Positions 12,671 through 23,400 of a stretch of DNA of 64,000 nt are shown piece by piece. The stretch's first letter is position 1. Every line of letters begins with the position of its first letter. A program made the position numbers and the translations under genes. The notes under the pieces are model-generated. The model was not told where the DNA came from, did not search any database, and was given only the letters and a program-made list of their open reading frames with translations. Source of the DNA: Paracyclopina nana (lineage: Eukaryota; Arthropoda; Copepoda; Cyclopoida; Cyclopettidae); the NCBI GenBank assembly GCA_019096065.1, contig JAGUCH010000002.1, positions 8,072,501 to 8,136,500 on the forward strand, in the 5' to 3' direction.

Positions 12671-14869
12671 ATGGCACTGTCCTCCAGCATGGACATGAAC
12701 ATAAGAGCTGGTAACTGCGATGACGAGCTCAAGACTCAGTTCATGACCAGAGAGGGTACCTACCGGTTGATGACGCTCTCTGAGTATTCGAGGCCAAACA
12801 GGGTTGGATACGCAAATAGCGCCCAAGGAGGAACGACAGCTGGATCCCCTGGGGGGCCAGTCAAGGTCTCGTTCATTTCCTTACCGCGGCCTCAGCAGCA
12901 AACAGACGAGTCAACCTCTTCCTCCTTGGGCAGCAGCCCAGCCACGTTAGAAAGGATCTCGTTCAATTATGGCCGAGAGATCTTCGTGTACCCCTACAGA
13001 GGAGTGAAAAAGGCAGCGGACCTCACCAAGCCCATCGACAAGCGGATATACAAAGGAACGTTTCCCACATGTCATGATTTTGGTCCCGTCACCGAAGACT
13101 CTGAGGTTGTTCCTCTCGTCGTCGGATTTTCGGGGGGACAAATACAGCTAGTCGACCCCATTCGAAAGGAGCTCTCCAAGCTGTTCAATGAAGAGGTGAG
13201 ATAGCATTCTTTTATGCTCAGAAAATGGTGCTACCTGGTGCCACCAATCACGGCAAATGAAGCCAGTTAAGATTTAAGTATTTAGTGCTAGCGATTTACG
13301 CATGCCAATTAGTTAACTGTATATTTGCTCCTTTCTGGGCATAGCTCGTTGGCCGTGTCATGCTAATGCATTCCTTTTTCTTTTAGAGGAACATCGACAA
13401 GACTCGAGTGACATGCATCAAATGGATCCCTGGGTCTCAGAATAGCTTTTTGGCTGCCCATGCTAGCGGATGCATGTATGTCTATAGCTATGAAGTGTTG
13501 TGCCCCAACACAGTGCCTGTTTATCAGTCATTCAAGCAAGGTAAAGGCTACACGGTGCATACCTGCAAGACCAAGACCACGCGAAATCCTATATACAAGT
13601 GGGTCGTCGGCAAGGGCTCAATAAACGAGTTTGCCTTCTCGCCTTGTGGCCATTTTCTGGCAGTGGCTTCGCAGGATGGGTTCCTGCGAATCTTTAACTA
13701 CGATACCATGGAAATCGTGGGCAGTGCCAGGTCCTACTTTGGTGGCCTTCTGTGCGTCTGTTGGTCCCCAGATCTAAAATATATCGTTTGTGGCGGTGAG
13801 GATGACCTCGTTACCGTCTACAGTTTCGAAGAGAAACGCGTTGTCGCTCGAGGTCAGGGTCACAAGTCTTGGGTCTCAGTTGTGGCCTTTGATCCATTCA
13901 ATATGAGCTACGGTGAGCTACCTGACGGACTTGACTTCTCTGGCTCAGATGAAGAGGGTCCATCGGGCATTATTAGTGATCATCACAACCAGTTCTCGAA
14001 TAGCGCTTCTAAAAGCGCCACGAGCAATGAATCTAGCAACGTGACTTGCTATAGGTTCGGGTCAGTGGGGCAGGATACGCTCATATGTCTATGGGACCTG
14101 ACAGAGGACGTCCTTAAGCAATCGCGGTCCATGACGTCATCGTCTAATGATGGTCCCGATGCTGTCACCCCAGCTGCCTCCAAAGCAAGCCCCTCGTCCA
14201 TGGCGTCTATGTCGTCTTGTCAGTCTCGAAGCAATCACATTGTGAATAACAGCCCTGCGAGCTCAAGCAAGGACTCGGGCCTTGTGGACGTGGCAAGCAA
14301 TTGCTCGGGCTCATCGACCAGTGCTAATGCGGGGCCTTCTACCACATCAACGACCAACTCATTGACCCAAAGGCTGGCCTCCCTCAACTTCGGCGACCGC
14401 AAAGATAAGCGGAATGCCAGCGGGCGGAGTGGATCGGCCTCTACCTCCGGTCTTGGGGCGTCAGCCTCGGGATCTAAGAACTCTAGTCAGACCTCGCTTC
14501 TACTCTCAGGCGTGGGTGCCAATGGATATGCGCATGGAGAGGATGTTACCGAGCTTGGAGGGCCTCAGTGCCCCAGAATAAACGAAACGCCTCTGATCGA
14601 ACCACTTGTGTCCAAAAAGATAGCCCACGAGAGGCTGACTGCGCTCGTTTTCCGAGAGGATTGCCTTGTGACTGCGTGTCAGGATGGCTACGTTTGCACG
14701 TGGGCAAGACCTGGAAAGGCCGTAAGACCATCTAACTAAAAGTCACTCTTTATTTTTTCTCACGCTTCATCTTTCTTTCTAGAGCTGTAACGCAAATAAT
14801 GTGATGTATCCTAGTAGTCCACAGCCCTCAACTGTTGGAGGTGGAAATGGCAATAGCACTATCGTATAA
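12671..14869 (+). CDS. WDR20: WDR20/DMWD-family WD40 repeat protein
   Basis: Three exons (12671-13195, 13387-14721, 14783-14869) join in phase 0 to give 648 residues. The N-terminus carries the family signature KTQF.TREGTYRL...SEYSRPNRV, then RVTCIKW, HTCK.K.TRNP, NEFAFSPCGHFLAVASQDGFLRIF, SYFGGLLCVCWSPD and RGQGHKSWVSVVAFDP, which match WDR20 closely. A long Ser/Thr/Asn-rich low-complexity insert (about residues 370-560) separates the last WD repeats. In vertebrates WDR20 is a cofactor that binds and activates the deubiquitinases USP12 and USP46. That role is inferred by homology. The last exon adds a 28-residue tail ending in IV. Confidence 0.92.
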
Positions 14870-15384
14870 GCTACAAAATTCATTCATCACATTCCCGTGT
14901 CATTGTTGGATGTATTTAGCAGTTGTGGCTGCGATAATTGTTTGAAATCATGTGAAAGCCGACAAATTGATAAAAAGCTGGCCATTTTACTCCTCCCCCA
15001 GCTGCCAAGTTAGAAATTGAATCTAAAGAGTTAATATTATTACTATATCTCGTACAGACGATCGATACACTCGAGTTAATTATGATGGTTAATTATTGCT
15101 ATTAGGTTTAGGAAACCTCTCATGATGGTGATATAAGGGATTGATTTGCATTTTCACTCAGAATTTACATCAAAAGATGGAGGAAGCCTGAGTAAACTCA
15201 GCTCATTTCTACTGACTAATTTTCTGGACATTGACCCTAGTTCCAATTTTCTTTGCAAGCAAAAAAGCATGCTTTTTGACATTGTCTCTTCGATCACACG
15301 AAATATAAAGGATCTATACGAACGTCGAAGCGCAACTGTGTCTTTTATTTGAGACTAGCTCTAACCAAAAAAAGTAAGCTTTTT
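14870..15384. other. convergent 3' intergenic region between WDR20 and FDX2
   Basis: AT-rich spacer holding the 3' UTRs of two convergent genes. A TTTATT (AATAAA on the minus strand) at about 15344 fits a polyadenylation signal for the FDX2-like gene. No other feature is visible. Confidence 0.5.
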
Positions 15385-15918
15385 TCAATGCGGTTGAGGT
15401 TTATGTCCATCCACGTAAAAGTTTTTGGTAGCCCTCGGCAAGCGCAACGTAATGCCGTCAATATCGGGCGTGAGGATTATTTGACACCCTAACCGAGAGT
15501 TGGAAGCCAAAAATGGGGCCATGTCGAGTAAGTCTTCCTCGGTTTCGGTAGCTTCGGGTAGTTTGTCCCAGTGTTCGTCCTCGGTCTCAACATAGACATG
15601 ACAAGTTGTGCAAGCCAAGGAGGCTTCACAAGCTCCCTCCATGTCAATGCCTTTTCTATGGGCAAGGTACAATACTCTTTCTCCTACACGGCCTTTCACT
15701 TGAATTTTGTCCCCGGTTTTTGAAATAAAGTTCACAGTTACAGTATCAGGTCTTGAGGCCACTTCTGCATCGGTCTCGTGGAACCTCGGGAAGGACGTGT
15801 GCATAGTTGACACTTTATTTACCAATGGACATTGCTTTCTGTTTCTTACAGCCACAGAGTGAATTTCATTTCGCAAAGCATAGCGTACGAAAGTTAGGCC
15901 CCTACTCAGGAGCATCAT
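15385..15918 (-). CDS. FDX2: mitochondrial [2Fe-2S] ferredoxin, FDX2 type
   Basis: A single exon encodes 177 residues. About 50 N-terminal residues are basic and lack acidic runs, as in a mitochondrial presequence. The adrenodoxin-type fold follows, with cluster ligands C97, C103, C106 (EGACEASLACTTCHVYV) and C145 (SRLGCQI). The C-terminus NFYVDGHKPQPH is characteristic of FDX2 rather than FDX1. In animals FDX2 passes electrons from ferredoxin reductase to the ISCU/NFS1 complex for Fe-S cluster assembly in the mitochondrial matrix. The length matches the family and all four ligands are present, so it is probably functional. The first codons read MMLL and either Met could be the start. Confidence 0.93.
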   Translation of the reverse strand: MMLLSRGLTFVRYALRNEIHSVAVRNRKQCPLVNKVSTMHTSFPRFHETDAEVASRPDTVTVNFISKTGDKIQVKGRVGERVLYLAHRKGIDMEGACEASLACTTCHVYVETEDEHWDKLPEATETEEDLLDMAPFLASNSRLGCQIILTPDIDGITLRLPRATKNFYVDGHKPQPH

Positions 15919-16335
15919 GCCAAGGAGGAATTATGACATAACTTGAATTAGATGTAAATATTTTGTTTTGGCGAATTCGGATGATCGAAAAATGTGCCTA
16001 TCTGTAAACGATTACGATTGAGTTTTCGAAGACATCGTCATAATTTGACTGTTTCAGTCCTAAATCACACGCATGCCGGTTTACCAAAAAGTAAATAAAA
16101 AACTCAATTAAGATTATAGAAGACCAATAGGCACACAAATATTATCCTTTAAACTTTGCTAAGAAATTATGGCGAATATCTTTTGACTCGGTTCACCAAA
16201 GAAATCTATATGATTCCCTACGTCAGAGACTTACATGAAGGATGCCTTAGGCAGGCCTCAACGCTTTTGGGGTTACATTATATGCACGAATTTGGCCAGG
16301 AAATATTGTGAAACACAAGTGAAACACATATATTT
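15919..16335. other. intergenic region upstream of FDX2
   Basis: AT-rich spacer upstream of the minus-strand FDX2 gene and upstream of the hypothetical plus-strand ORF. It may serve both as promoter region. No recognisable elements. Confidence 0.4.
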
Positions 16336-17169
16336 ATGATTTATGGGGGAGTCAATGGCTTTGGTACGTATGTGCAAGACATTCGCGAAAATCGTATCTT
16401 TTTTGTCCAACGCACCAAGATAAATTATCCGGGAAATCGAAGAGGGTTAAGCTTATCAAGAATTTCTTGGGGAAATTTCCGTGTATCATTCATCGGGCTA
16501 AAAATGTCAAAACCATTATTTTACCAAATTGAATCAGAGCAATTCAGCATCATTGTGCATGGTCATGGATCAGGATTCCTGCTTGAATTTATTCCCAAGG
16601 CGACTGAAGCTAAATTTTCGGGAAGTCGTAAGTTGCGGGAATCAAAAGGCAATCGAGCTCAGGAAAAGGAATCGCCTAGGACAAAAGAATCTCATAGCAA
16701 GTCCTCAAAAAACAATCAATTGCTAAAGAACCATCCAAGCATCAGCATCACGAAGAAAGAATCAAAGTCTCGCAAAAGTGGGAAAAAAGGAACTATAATC
16801 AAAGAAAAAATGGCCTCAACAGACCACACCAAGCATCAAAAGGCGAATGCAGACGGCGAAGATTACCGCGCTCACAATAGACAGATACATAAGCAAAGCA
16901 GAAAAAATGAGAGATTTTCGTATTTTGAGCTGAATGCAGGCTCAAATCACAGCAAGGACTATTGCCAACATTGGGTTAATAGCTTGCCCGATACGTTTGA
17001 CACCACCATTAAAAAGACAAGAAAAGTTGGCGATAAAATCTCATCTCGGGGCCATGCTAAAGAGAGGCAGCTCTCGAAACAGGAGCCAATAGCTATCCGT
17101 GTCCACCACGACAAAAATTTGGGAGGAGGCAAGAAGAAATCGCCTAGAGTGATACATGTATATGCTTGA
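16336..17169 (+). CDS. hypothetical basic Lys/Ser/His-rich protein
   Basis: An uninterrupted 277-codon frame lies in AT-rich DNA, which is unlikely by chance. A second in-frame Met at 16504 (MSKPLFYQIESEQF) would give 221 residues and looks a better start, because the stretch before it resembles non-coding sequence. The product is strongly basic, with many KES, KSRKSGKKG and HKQSRKN stretches and no membrane helix. It may be disordered and bind nucleic acid. I recognise no family. A perfect donor-like GTAAGT at about 16628 inside the frame leaves open a different exon structure. Confidence 0.4.
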   Translation: MIYGGVNGFGTYVQDIRENRIFFVQRTKINYPGNRRGLSLSRISWGNFRVSFIGLKMSKPLFYQIESEQFSIIVHGHGSGFLLEFIPKATEAKFSGSRKLRESKGNRAQEKESPRTKESHSKSSKNNQLLKNHPSISITKKESKSRKSGKKGTIIKEKMASTDHTKHQKANADGEDYRAHNRQIHKQSRKNERFSYFELNAGSNHSKDYCQHWVNSLPDTFDTTIKKTRKVGDKISSRGHAKERQLSKQEPIAIRVHHDKNLGGGKKKSPRVIHVYA

Positions 17170-17429
17170 AGGTTTCCCTTGCTAGTAGTGAGCTACCGAA
17201 TAATCTGTTCGATGACAAATGTTTATTGATTCACCAGCATTTTTAATAGCACCAATGAGAAAACCAAACTTCTGATTTGCAAGCGATTTAATGCTAAAAA
17301 GCTTGATCAAGAGAGGCTTGTTGAATCACCAACACCGACATTGTATAAAAAATAGAGACTTTAAAATGATTAGTTAAGCAAATAGCGCACAAACTTATCA
17401 AGCTTGTAACGTGACTCATCAATGAGAGG

Positions 17430-18377
17430 TCATTTTTTGGCACGTTGCACAATCCAAACGCATGTCTCGTTGATAGCAGCAGTTTTCACATCTTCAAGTT
17501 CCACATAAAGGTTATGGAATGCATCGGGGTAGATGAGTATTTTCTTGTCCTCAGAGCTGATGTTGTCAAAGAAGAAGGAGGCTCCTTCAGGTAGCACCAG
17601 TCTATCTTTCCCTCCTTGCAAAACTAAGGCAGGAATGTTAATCGTTTTCAGCAGTTTCCCATTCGCCAACGAATCGGTTGAACTCAGGAGAACGAATGAG
17701 TGAAGAGCTCGAAAGCCTCCATTCCAATTGAGGGGGTCTTCAACGACCCTATTGACCACAGCTTCGTCACGAGTGATTGCAGTTGCGTCGAGTTTGTCAA
17801 TAGCAATCGAAGGAAGCAACGTCTTGAAAACATTGACTAGGAACATATTGAGGGGAGTCGCCATGTTGGGGTCCATCTTGATCAAGGGGCCCATGAGCAC
17901 AATCCCAGAAAGTATGTCTTGAATTTCCAGCGTTGTAAAAACTGTGATGAGACCTCCCATTGAATGTCCAACGATGAAAGAGGGCAAGTTTCCACCATAC
18001 TCTTGTCTCACCTTTCCAATGTGGGCTATCACAGGTTGGACATACTGAGCCATGGAGCTGACTTGGACTCTTTGCCCACTGCTCCTACCATGGCCAACAT
18101 GATCATGACCAAAGACAAGTAGACCTTGGTTGGCTAAAGCTTCGGCAACCTCATGATACGAAGGTGAAATGTACTCGCCATAGCCGTGACAGAGAAACAC
18201 CAATCCCAGGGGATATTTGTTGGGCCGCCAGTAAGTGGCAAAGAAAGTGCTCTCGCCAAGGTTGAAAGTGGAAGTTTCCACGCGAAACTTGTCTGTGGTC
18301 TTCACCTCAATCGCTCCATCTGAAGCAAAAATGGGTTCAAACATAAGATCAGTGGGACTTATTTTTGACATTGCCAA
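17430..18377 (-). CDS. MGLL: monoacylglycerol lipase-like serine hydrolase
   Basis: A single exon encodes 315 residues of an alpha/beta hydrolase. The oxyanion motif HGYGEY (residues 64-69) and HDHVGHGRSSG are followed by the nucleophile elbow GHSMGG with Ser139. Asp258 (GGKDRLV) and His288 (DAFHNL) complete the triad; their 30-residue spacing equals that of human MGLL. The enzyme class hydrolyses monoacylglycerols to glycerol and fatty acid and in mammals ends 2-arachidonoylglycerol signalling. A start at MSKISPTD, two codons later, is also possible. The triad and lid region are complete, so the enzyme is probably active. Confidence 0.9.
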   Translation of the reverse strand: MAMSKISPTDLMFEPIFASDGAIEVKTTDKFRVETSTFNLGESTFFATYWRPNKYPLGLVFLCHGYGEYISPSYHEVAEALANQGLLVFGHDHVGHGRSSGQRVQVSSMAQYVQPVIAHIGKVRQEYGGNLPSFIVGHSMGGLITVFTTLEIQDILSGIVLMGPLIKMDPNMATPLNMFLVNVFKTLLPSIAIDKLDATAITRDEAVVNRVVEDPLNWNGGFRALHSFVLLSSTDSLANGKLLKTINIPALVLQGGKDRLVLPEGASFFFDNISSEDKKILIYPDAFHNLYVELEDVKTAAINETCVWIVQRAKK

Positions 18378-20487
18378 AAATTTGAGTTAGAAAAAAGTCT
18401 TCAGCACCCTTTTCCCTATATGTTGGAATAAAGAGTGACTGCTAGCTGTCACTAGTCAAAGCTGAGCCTAGCACTTCTACATATGTGCAATGCATGATAT
18501 GCAGAAGTACCAGAGCAGGCTTCTTTTCTCAATGAAACGGCAACCCTGCAGGAGCGTTTGTGAGATATCATGCATTTTTCCTATTTGTAAGGATGGATTA
18601 CGATGCATTAATGTAAATTAAAAATCCCAAAATCAATGGCTGATCAATACGCATAAGCAATATGCTCATAACAAGAATTCAAGCATTCTACACATAAATG
18701 GCAATATATGCAACATGGCTAGCGTAATGGAGAACAGCCTTTCGCGATCCACTAACTTCGTATTTTAATTCAAAATTATGGATTCGATATAACGCATGAT
18801 CAACGTATGCAGAAATATTAAAGCAAGTGTGTCGAAAAATATCTACTATAGAATCAATATAGGAATAATCGAGCTTGTCGCTCAACAAAGACTAGCATAT
18901 ATACTAGAATACTCTTGAAGAGAGAGTGGCATTTTATTGGTTTAGTCGACCCATATCTAGTTATTCCAGAAAAATGGGCCAGAATTGGCCTCTAATTTAT
19001 CAAAATTTGTACAATTCAGTCAGCGAAAATGCTTCGTTTAAAAAAAAGCATATCGTTTTCATTACGCTAACTCCTTTTCGCGATCAATTTTATTTACTTT
19101 GTCTCACTTGAAAGCTAAAATTTCGGAAAAACATGTCCAAATGTGCCAAGAAGTAGAGAGATATGAAGTGTCAAAGTAAAAATCAATTTTTCTACTATAT
19201 GAGCTATTTTCGGAACTTTGTGAAAATGGACGACCAAATTAAATACAGATCCTCAAATTGTACTTCATTTGAACTGACTGATTGATCTGATCAACTTTGA
19301 CTCTATAGAGTACTTTTAAGCCTCCCCTCTACCGCTTGACCCACAGATGTTTTGCCCCTTTCCTTTGACATTATTCGTCTTATCTAAAACCAATGAGCTT
19401 AACTAGCATCAAGTAATCTTAAAGAATAAAAACTCTTTAAAAAATTCTTTTTCATAAACTTTTTGCGAGTGGTTCATAGACGTAAAAGTTAAGCCTAGTC
19501 TTAACAGGAAGCCATACTTTGGCCTGATTTGCAAAAATTAAGTTACCAAAATCGGCTCAGACCTTCAGAGATTTTTTGCGTATCCTTTTCATTAAAAAAT
19601 GGAAGTAATAATGACAATAGGCTATTTTTACAAAAATGACGAATCAGAACTTAACTGTTATGGCATAGAATCAAGGCACCCAACAATGCCGTAATCTTCA
19701 GCATGATGTCAATCTATTCTATGTTAAATGCCCAGGGTTGGTTATTAGCTTCAGAGCAACGCATGGACTATTCATAAAACGAAAATTCATGTCCTAGCGG
19801 AGTGCTAAGGTACCGAGAGCGCTTTTGATTTGGATGACTGCTATTAACCGAAAATGCATTTTATCAATAATCGAGCCTTTTTAGCTTAGAATTTGAGCTT
19901 ATTAATGAGCCATAAATTCACATAAAGATAAGTGCTAGCTAAAAATTGAATGACATGCTACCACGATGGCTTTTTCCCTCAATATTTGGGTTCTATTGTC
20001 TGGCACCACTGCATCAAAAGCTTTTGAGATAAGCGAGTACAATGTAAAACCATCAATCGGATGTAGCCCCAAGCTGCCAGATTCTCCGTCAAAATTCGAA
20101 CTAAGCTTCAAAATTGTCATTGCATAATTTGCGTGGCATTGACTTGCATTAAGTCCAATGCTTTTCATACATTGATTGAAAAGTCTTCTTGAGCTATCAG
20201 ACCTGGCTGCTGTTTGAGCATAATTGTACTAGCAGCTGCTGCTGCTCACACTTCAGGATTCACGTCGACGTCACGCTTGTCCTTCGATTGTTGTTGTAGC
20301 ATCTGGAGCGATTTGTGCCGAAACCAAGTAGCTACTCCGTCCGAGGCCACGTGGGTGGAAAATTGTTGTCCTCTCTGTTGTCTGGTAAGCTGACTCACAT
20401 CTTTCGACGACGAAAAACACTTGTGTGCCAAGTGCCACATTTCAGCCCAGTAGGCTTCAACATGTTGCTCTTTGCAGATCATGCACC
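18378..20487. other. 2.1 kb intergenic region between MGLL and golgin-245
   Basis: I find no supported gene or RNA. The right end carries CTGCTGCTGCTC and a TTTGCAG sequence at 20471-20477 just before the golgin start, which could be a 3' splice site of a 5' UTR intron. Small ORFs here (for example 19935-20168 minus) lack any coding signature. Confidence 0.5.
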
Positions 20488-23400
20488 ATGTTCAAGAGAT
20501 TCAAGGATCGGCTCAATGAGGTGAGCGAGGAAGTGAAACGCGACCCACGGTTCGTTAACGGCATAGCCTCCGTTAACCAGCTGGCACAGCAAACCTATTC
20601 AGCCCTGAACAAGAACGAGAAAACGGGCAGCAGAGAGTCCCTCGCCAGCAACGCTTCGTTCACGCCCTCATTTTCCCAGCTGCAGTCCCTAGAGGCTGAC
20701 CCCGCCAGAAACGATCCTGGCGGCCACAAACGCAGCCTCAGCAGCGACCTCCAAGCCTACTTTGACAGCGAGAAAGGAGCCGCCGGACTACTCAGTGCAA
20801 GTGCCTCGTCACCATCCATAAGCAGCATGGCTGTCGCCGGCAACAACAGCTTCTTCAGCCTCACAGAGGATGACGATGCTGTGCTGAGCGGCCACAATAG
20901 CCCCACCAAAAATGCCAGTCCTGCAGCCTCTGGAGGGATGAGGTCGAGAAGGCTGTCGTCCAGCTCGATGACGTCAGAGGCTGCCAACTTGTTTCCTATC
21001 TACGAATCTCCGCTGCAAGCCTTTAGCTTGCCGGTCAACGACCTCGACTCCACGGCCGGAAGCGAGTGGGACGATGAAGGGGCCTCCTCAACTCAGCACT
21101 TGTCATCCATCTCCAAGGAGCAGTTGTTCCAAATGCTGCAAAAGTCCAGGGCTAGGTATCACAAGTACAAAGGAAGGTATGCCGACGTGGTCAAAGCTTA
21201 TCAGGATCTCGAACGGGAGAATGGCAAGGTGAAAACTGTCATGCAGCAGACTCAGGTAATTCGTAGGACTGGTGATTGTTTCAGTTATGACATTCAATTC
21301 TAGGATAAGGCGCTACGTCGAATTTCGGAGTTGAGAGAGCAAAGCTTGCTTGAGCAGAAAGCAAAGCGGCATTTAGAGGAAGAGCTGCGAAGCGAACTGG
21401 AAGAAAAGCAGCATGTCATTGAGGCGCTTCAAACTAAGGTTACGCTTCTGAGAAGTGGAGGCAAAAATGTCATCGATGACAACGAGGCCACCACTGCGAC
21501 TACAAATGGTGGAGAAGAGGATAGCACCTCAAATTTGGTGGACCTCAGCGATCCCTTGCAGGCGTCAGATGGGTCGGTCATACAAAGGGACGCCGAAAAA
21601 GTGTCCGTTCTAGAAGGTACATTCTATTCTACATGACTAAGCTAGCCTTTTAAGCTGTATTTTGCTCTTAAGAAAAAATCAAACGGCTGGAAGGTCTTCT
21701 TACCAAGTGCAAAGAATCGATAAAGGCCAATAAACAAAAGACAACAGCTCTTACTGAGGTGAAAGAAAGCTTAGCCAAGCAAGTGGGAGAAAGGGAAAAG
21801 GAGATGGACGAGGTGCGATCCCAACTTTTGAGTACTCAGGCCACTCTGACGAGTGCTCAGAAGGAAATTGATGGCTATCGTAAGCGCGAGCAACAGGAAG
21901 AGTTGCAAATTGCTGAAATCAAAATGATGATGCATCAGGTATAATCAGAATTATCGGCAAAAAATGCTTTCAATCAGCATTCATGCAATTCCATTCATGT
22001 GCAGGAAATCATCACCAAGGATGAAGAAATTGGCAAACTCAGAGGGAGTCTGAAGGAGGTGACTGAAATCAAAGAGGAGAAGGAGTTGGAGATAACTAAG
22101 CTCCAAGATGACTTGGAGTCCCTCAAGAAACAGCAGGATGCACTCGAAAAATCTTTGGAGAGTGAAAAGGCCTCTGTGCTGCAAGAAATGTCCAGGGGCA
22201 AATCCAGTGCTTTGCAGGCACTTCAACTAGAAATGGAAAAACGCATATCCGAGTTAGGTGCTAATCACGAGAAGGAAAAGTCTGACCTCATTGCTCAGCT
22301 GAATGAGGAAATGAACGCCAAGCTGCAGACTGCAGAAAGAGAGAAACAGGTAGTGATAATCATGCTGTTGTTACAACAAGATCGATTTTTGATTCCGAAT
22401 CAATGATTTTCAGAGAGAGCTAACCCTGAAAAATGACGAGTTGAGCAAAAAATTGGCAGAAAAAGAGGAAGAGGGAAGACTTGCCGTGGAGGAATTGGAA
22501 CTTAGACTGGCCTCATTAACTGCTGGCGAGGGCTCGAAAGCCAAGTTGCTTCAGGACTTGGAAAATAAACTAAAAGCTTCAGCCGTGGAAAAGCAAACCC
22601 TGCAGAATGAACAAGCTCGCTTGAAAGAAGAGCTCAACTCGGTGTGTTCTCAAATCAGAAGCGAACTAAAGAACGAATTGGGGGCTTTGCAAGAGAAAAA
22701 TCTGGAGGTTCAAATGTACCTTGACCAGGCCACCAAGCAGTTGGCGGAGTTGACCGAAAATCACGAGAATGAAAAAAGAGCTTTGCAAAATGAAATTGAT
22801 CGATTGAGGAATGATCTAAGTGAAGGTATCGAGAGTGAAAGTGAGTCCGTTAGAGAGCTACAGGAGGCTATCCTAAAGCTTTCTTCGGAGAAAGAAATGC
22901 TAGCAAAAAGTGCATTAGTGAAAGATAAGGAATTGGCCAATGTTAACTCAACTCTAAAAGCCATTGAAGAAGAATTGGAAAAGCAGACTTCAGCTTTCAA
23001 GCAACTTGACGATGACCACCAATCTGCGACCCAAGTGCAAGAAAACTACCGGTTACAATTGCAGGAAAATCGAGAAAAAATCGTCGCCTTAGAGAATGTA
23101 ATCAATAAATACGAGTTGATGCATAAGGAAAATCTGGAAGACGCTGATAAAGCCAAAGTGACTATTTCAGATCTGCAAGAAGAGCTGGAGAAGAAAAAAT
23201 TAGCTTTGAGTGAAATGCAGCTAGTTCACCAAGAAAGCTTAGGAGCCTTGCAAGCACAAATGGAGAGCTCGATTTCGGTGAAATCGGAAGAATCATCGGA
23301 CAAATTCCAGATGCAGCTGAATTTAATGCAGGAAGAAAACGCTCACAAACTAAATTGCCTAGAAACTGAAAAGGAGGAGCTTCTGAAATCACTTGAAAAA

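Noticed and set aside
19935-20168. Minus-strand 77-codon ORF in the MGLL-golgin spacer
   Set aside because: Short, no domain, no supporting splice sites; treated as chance.
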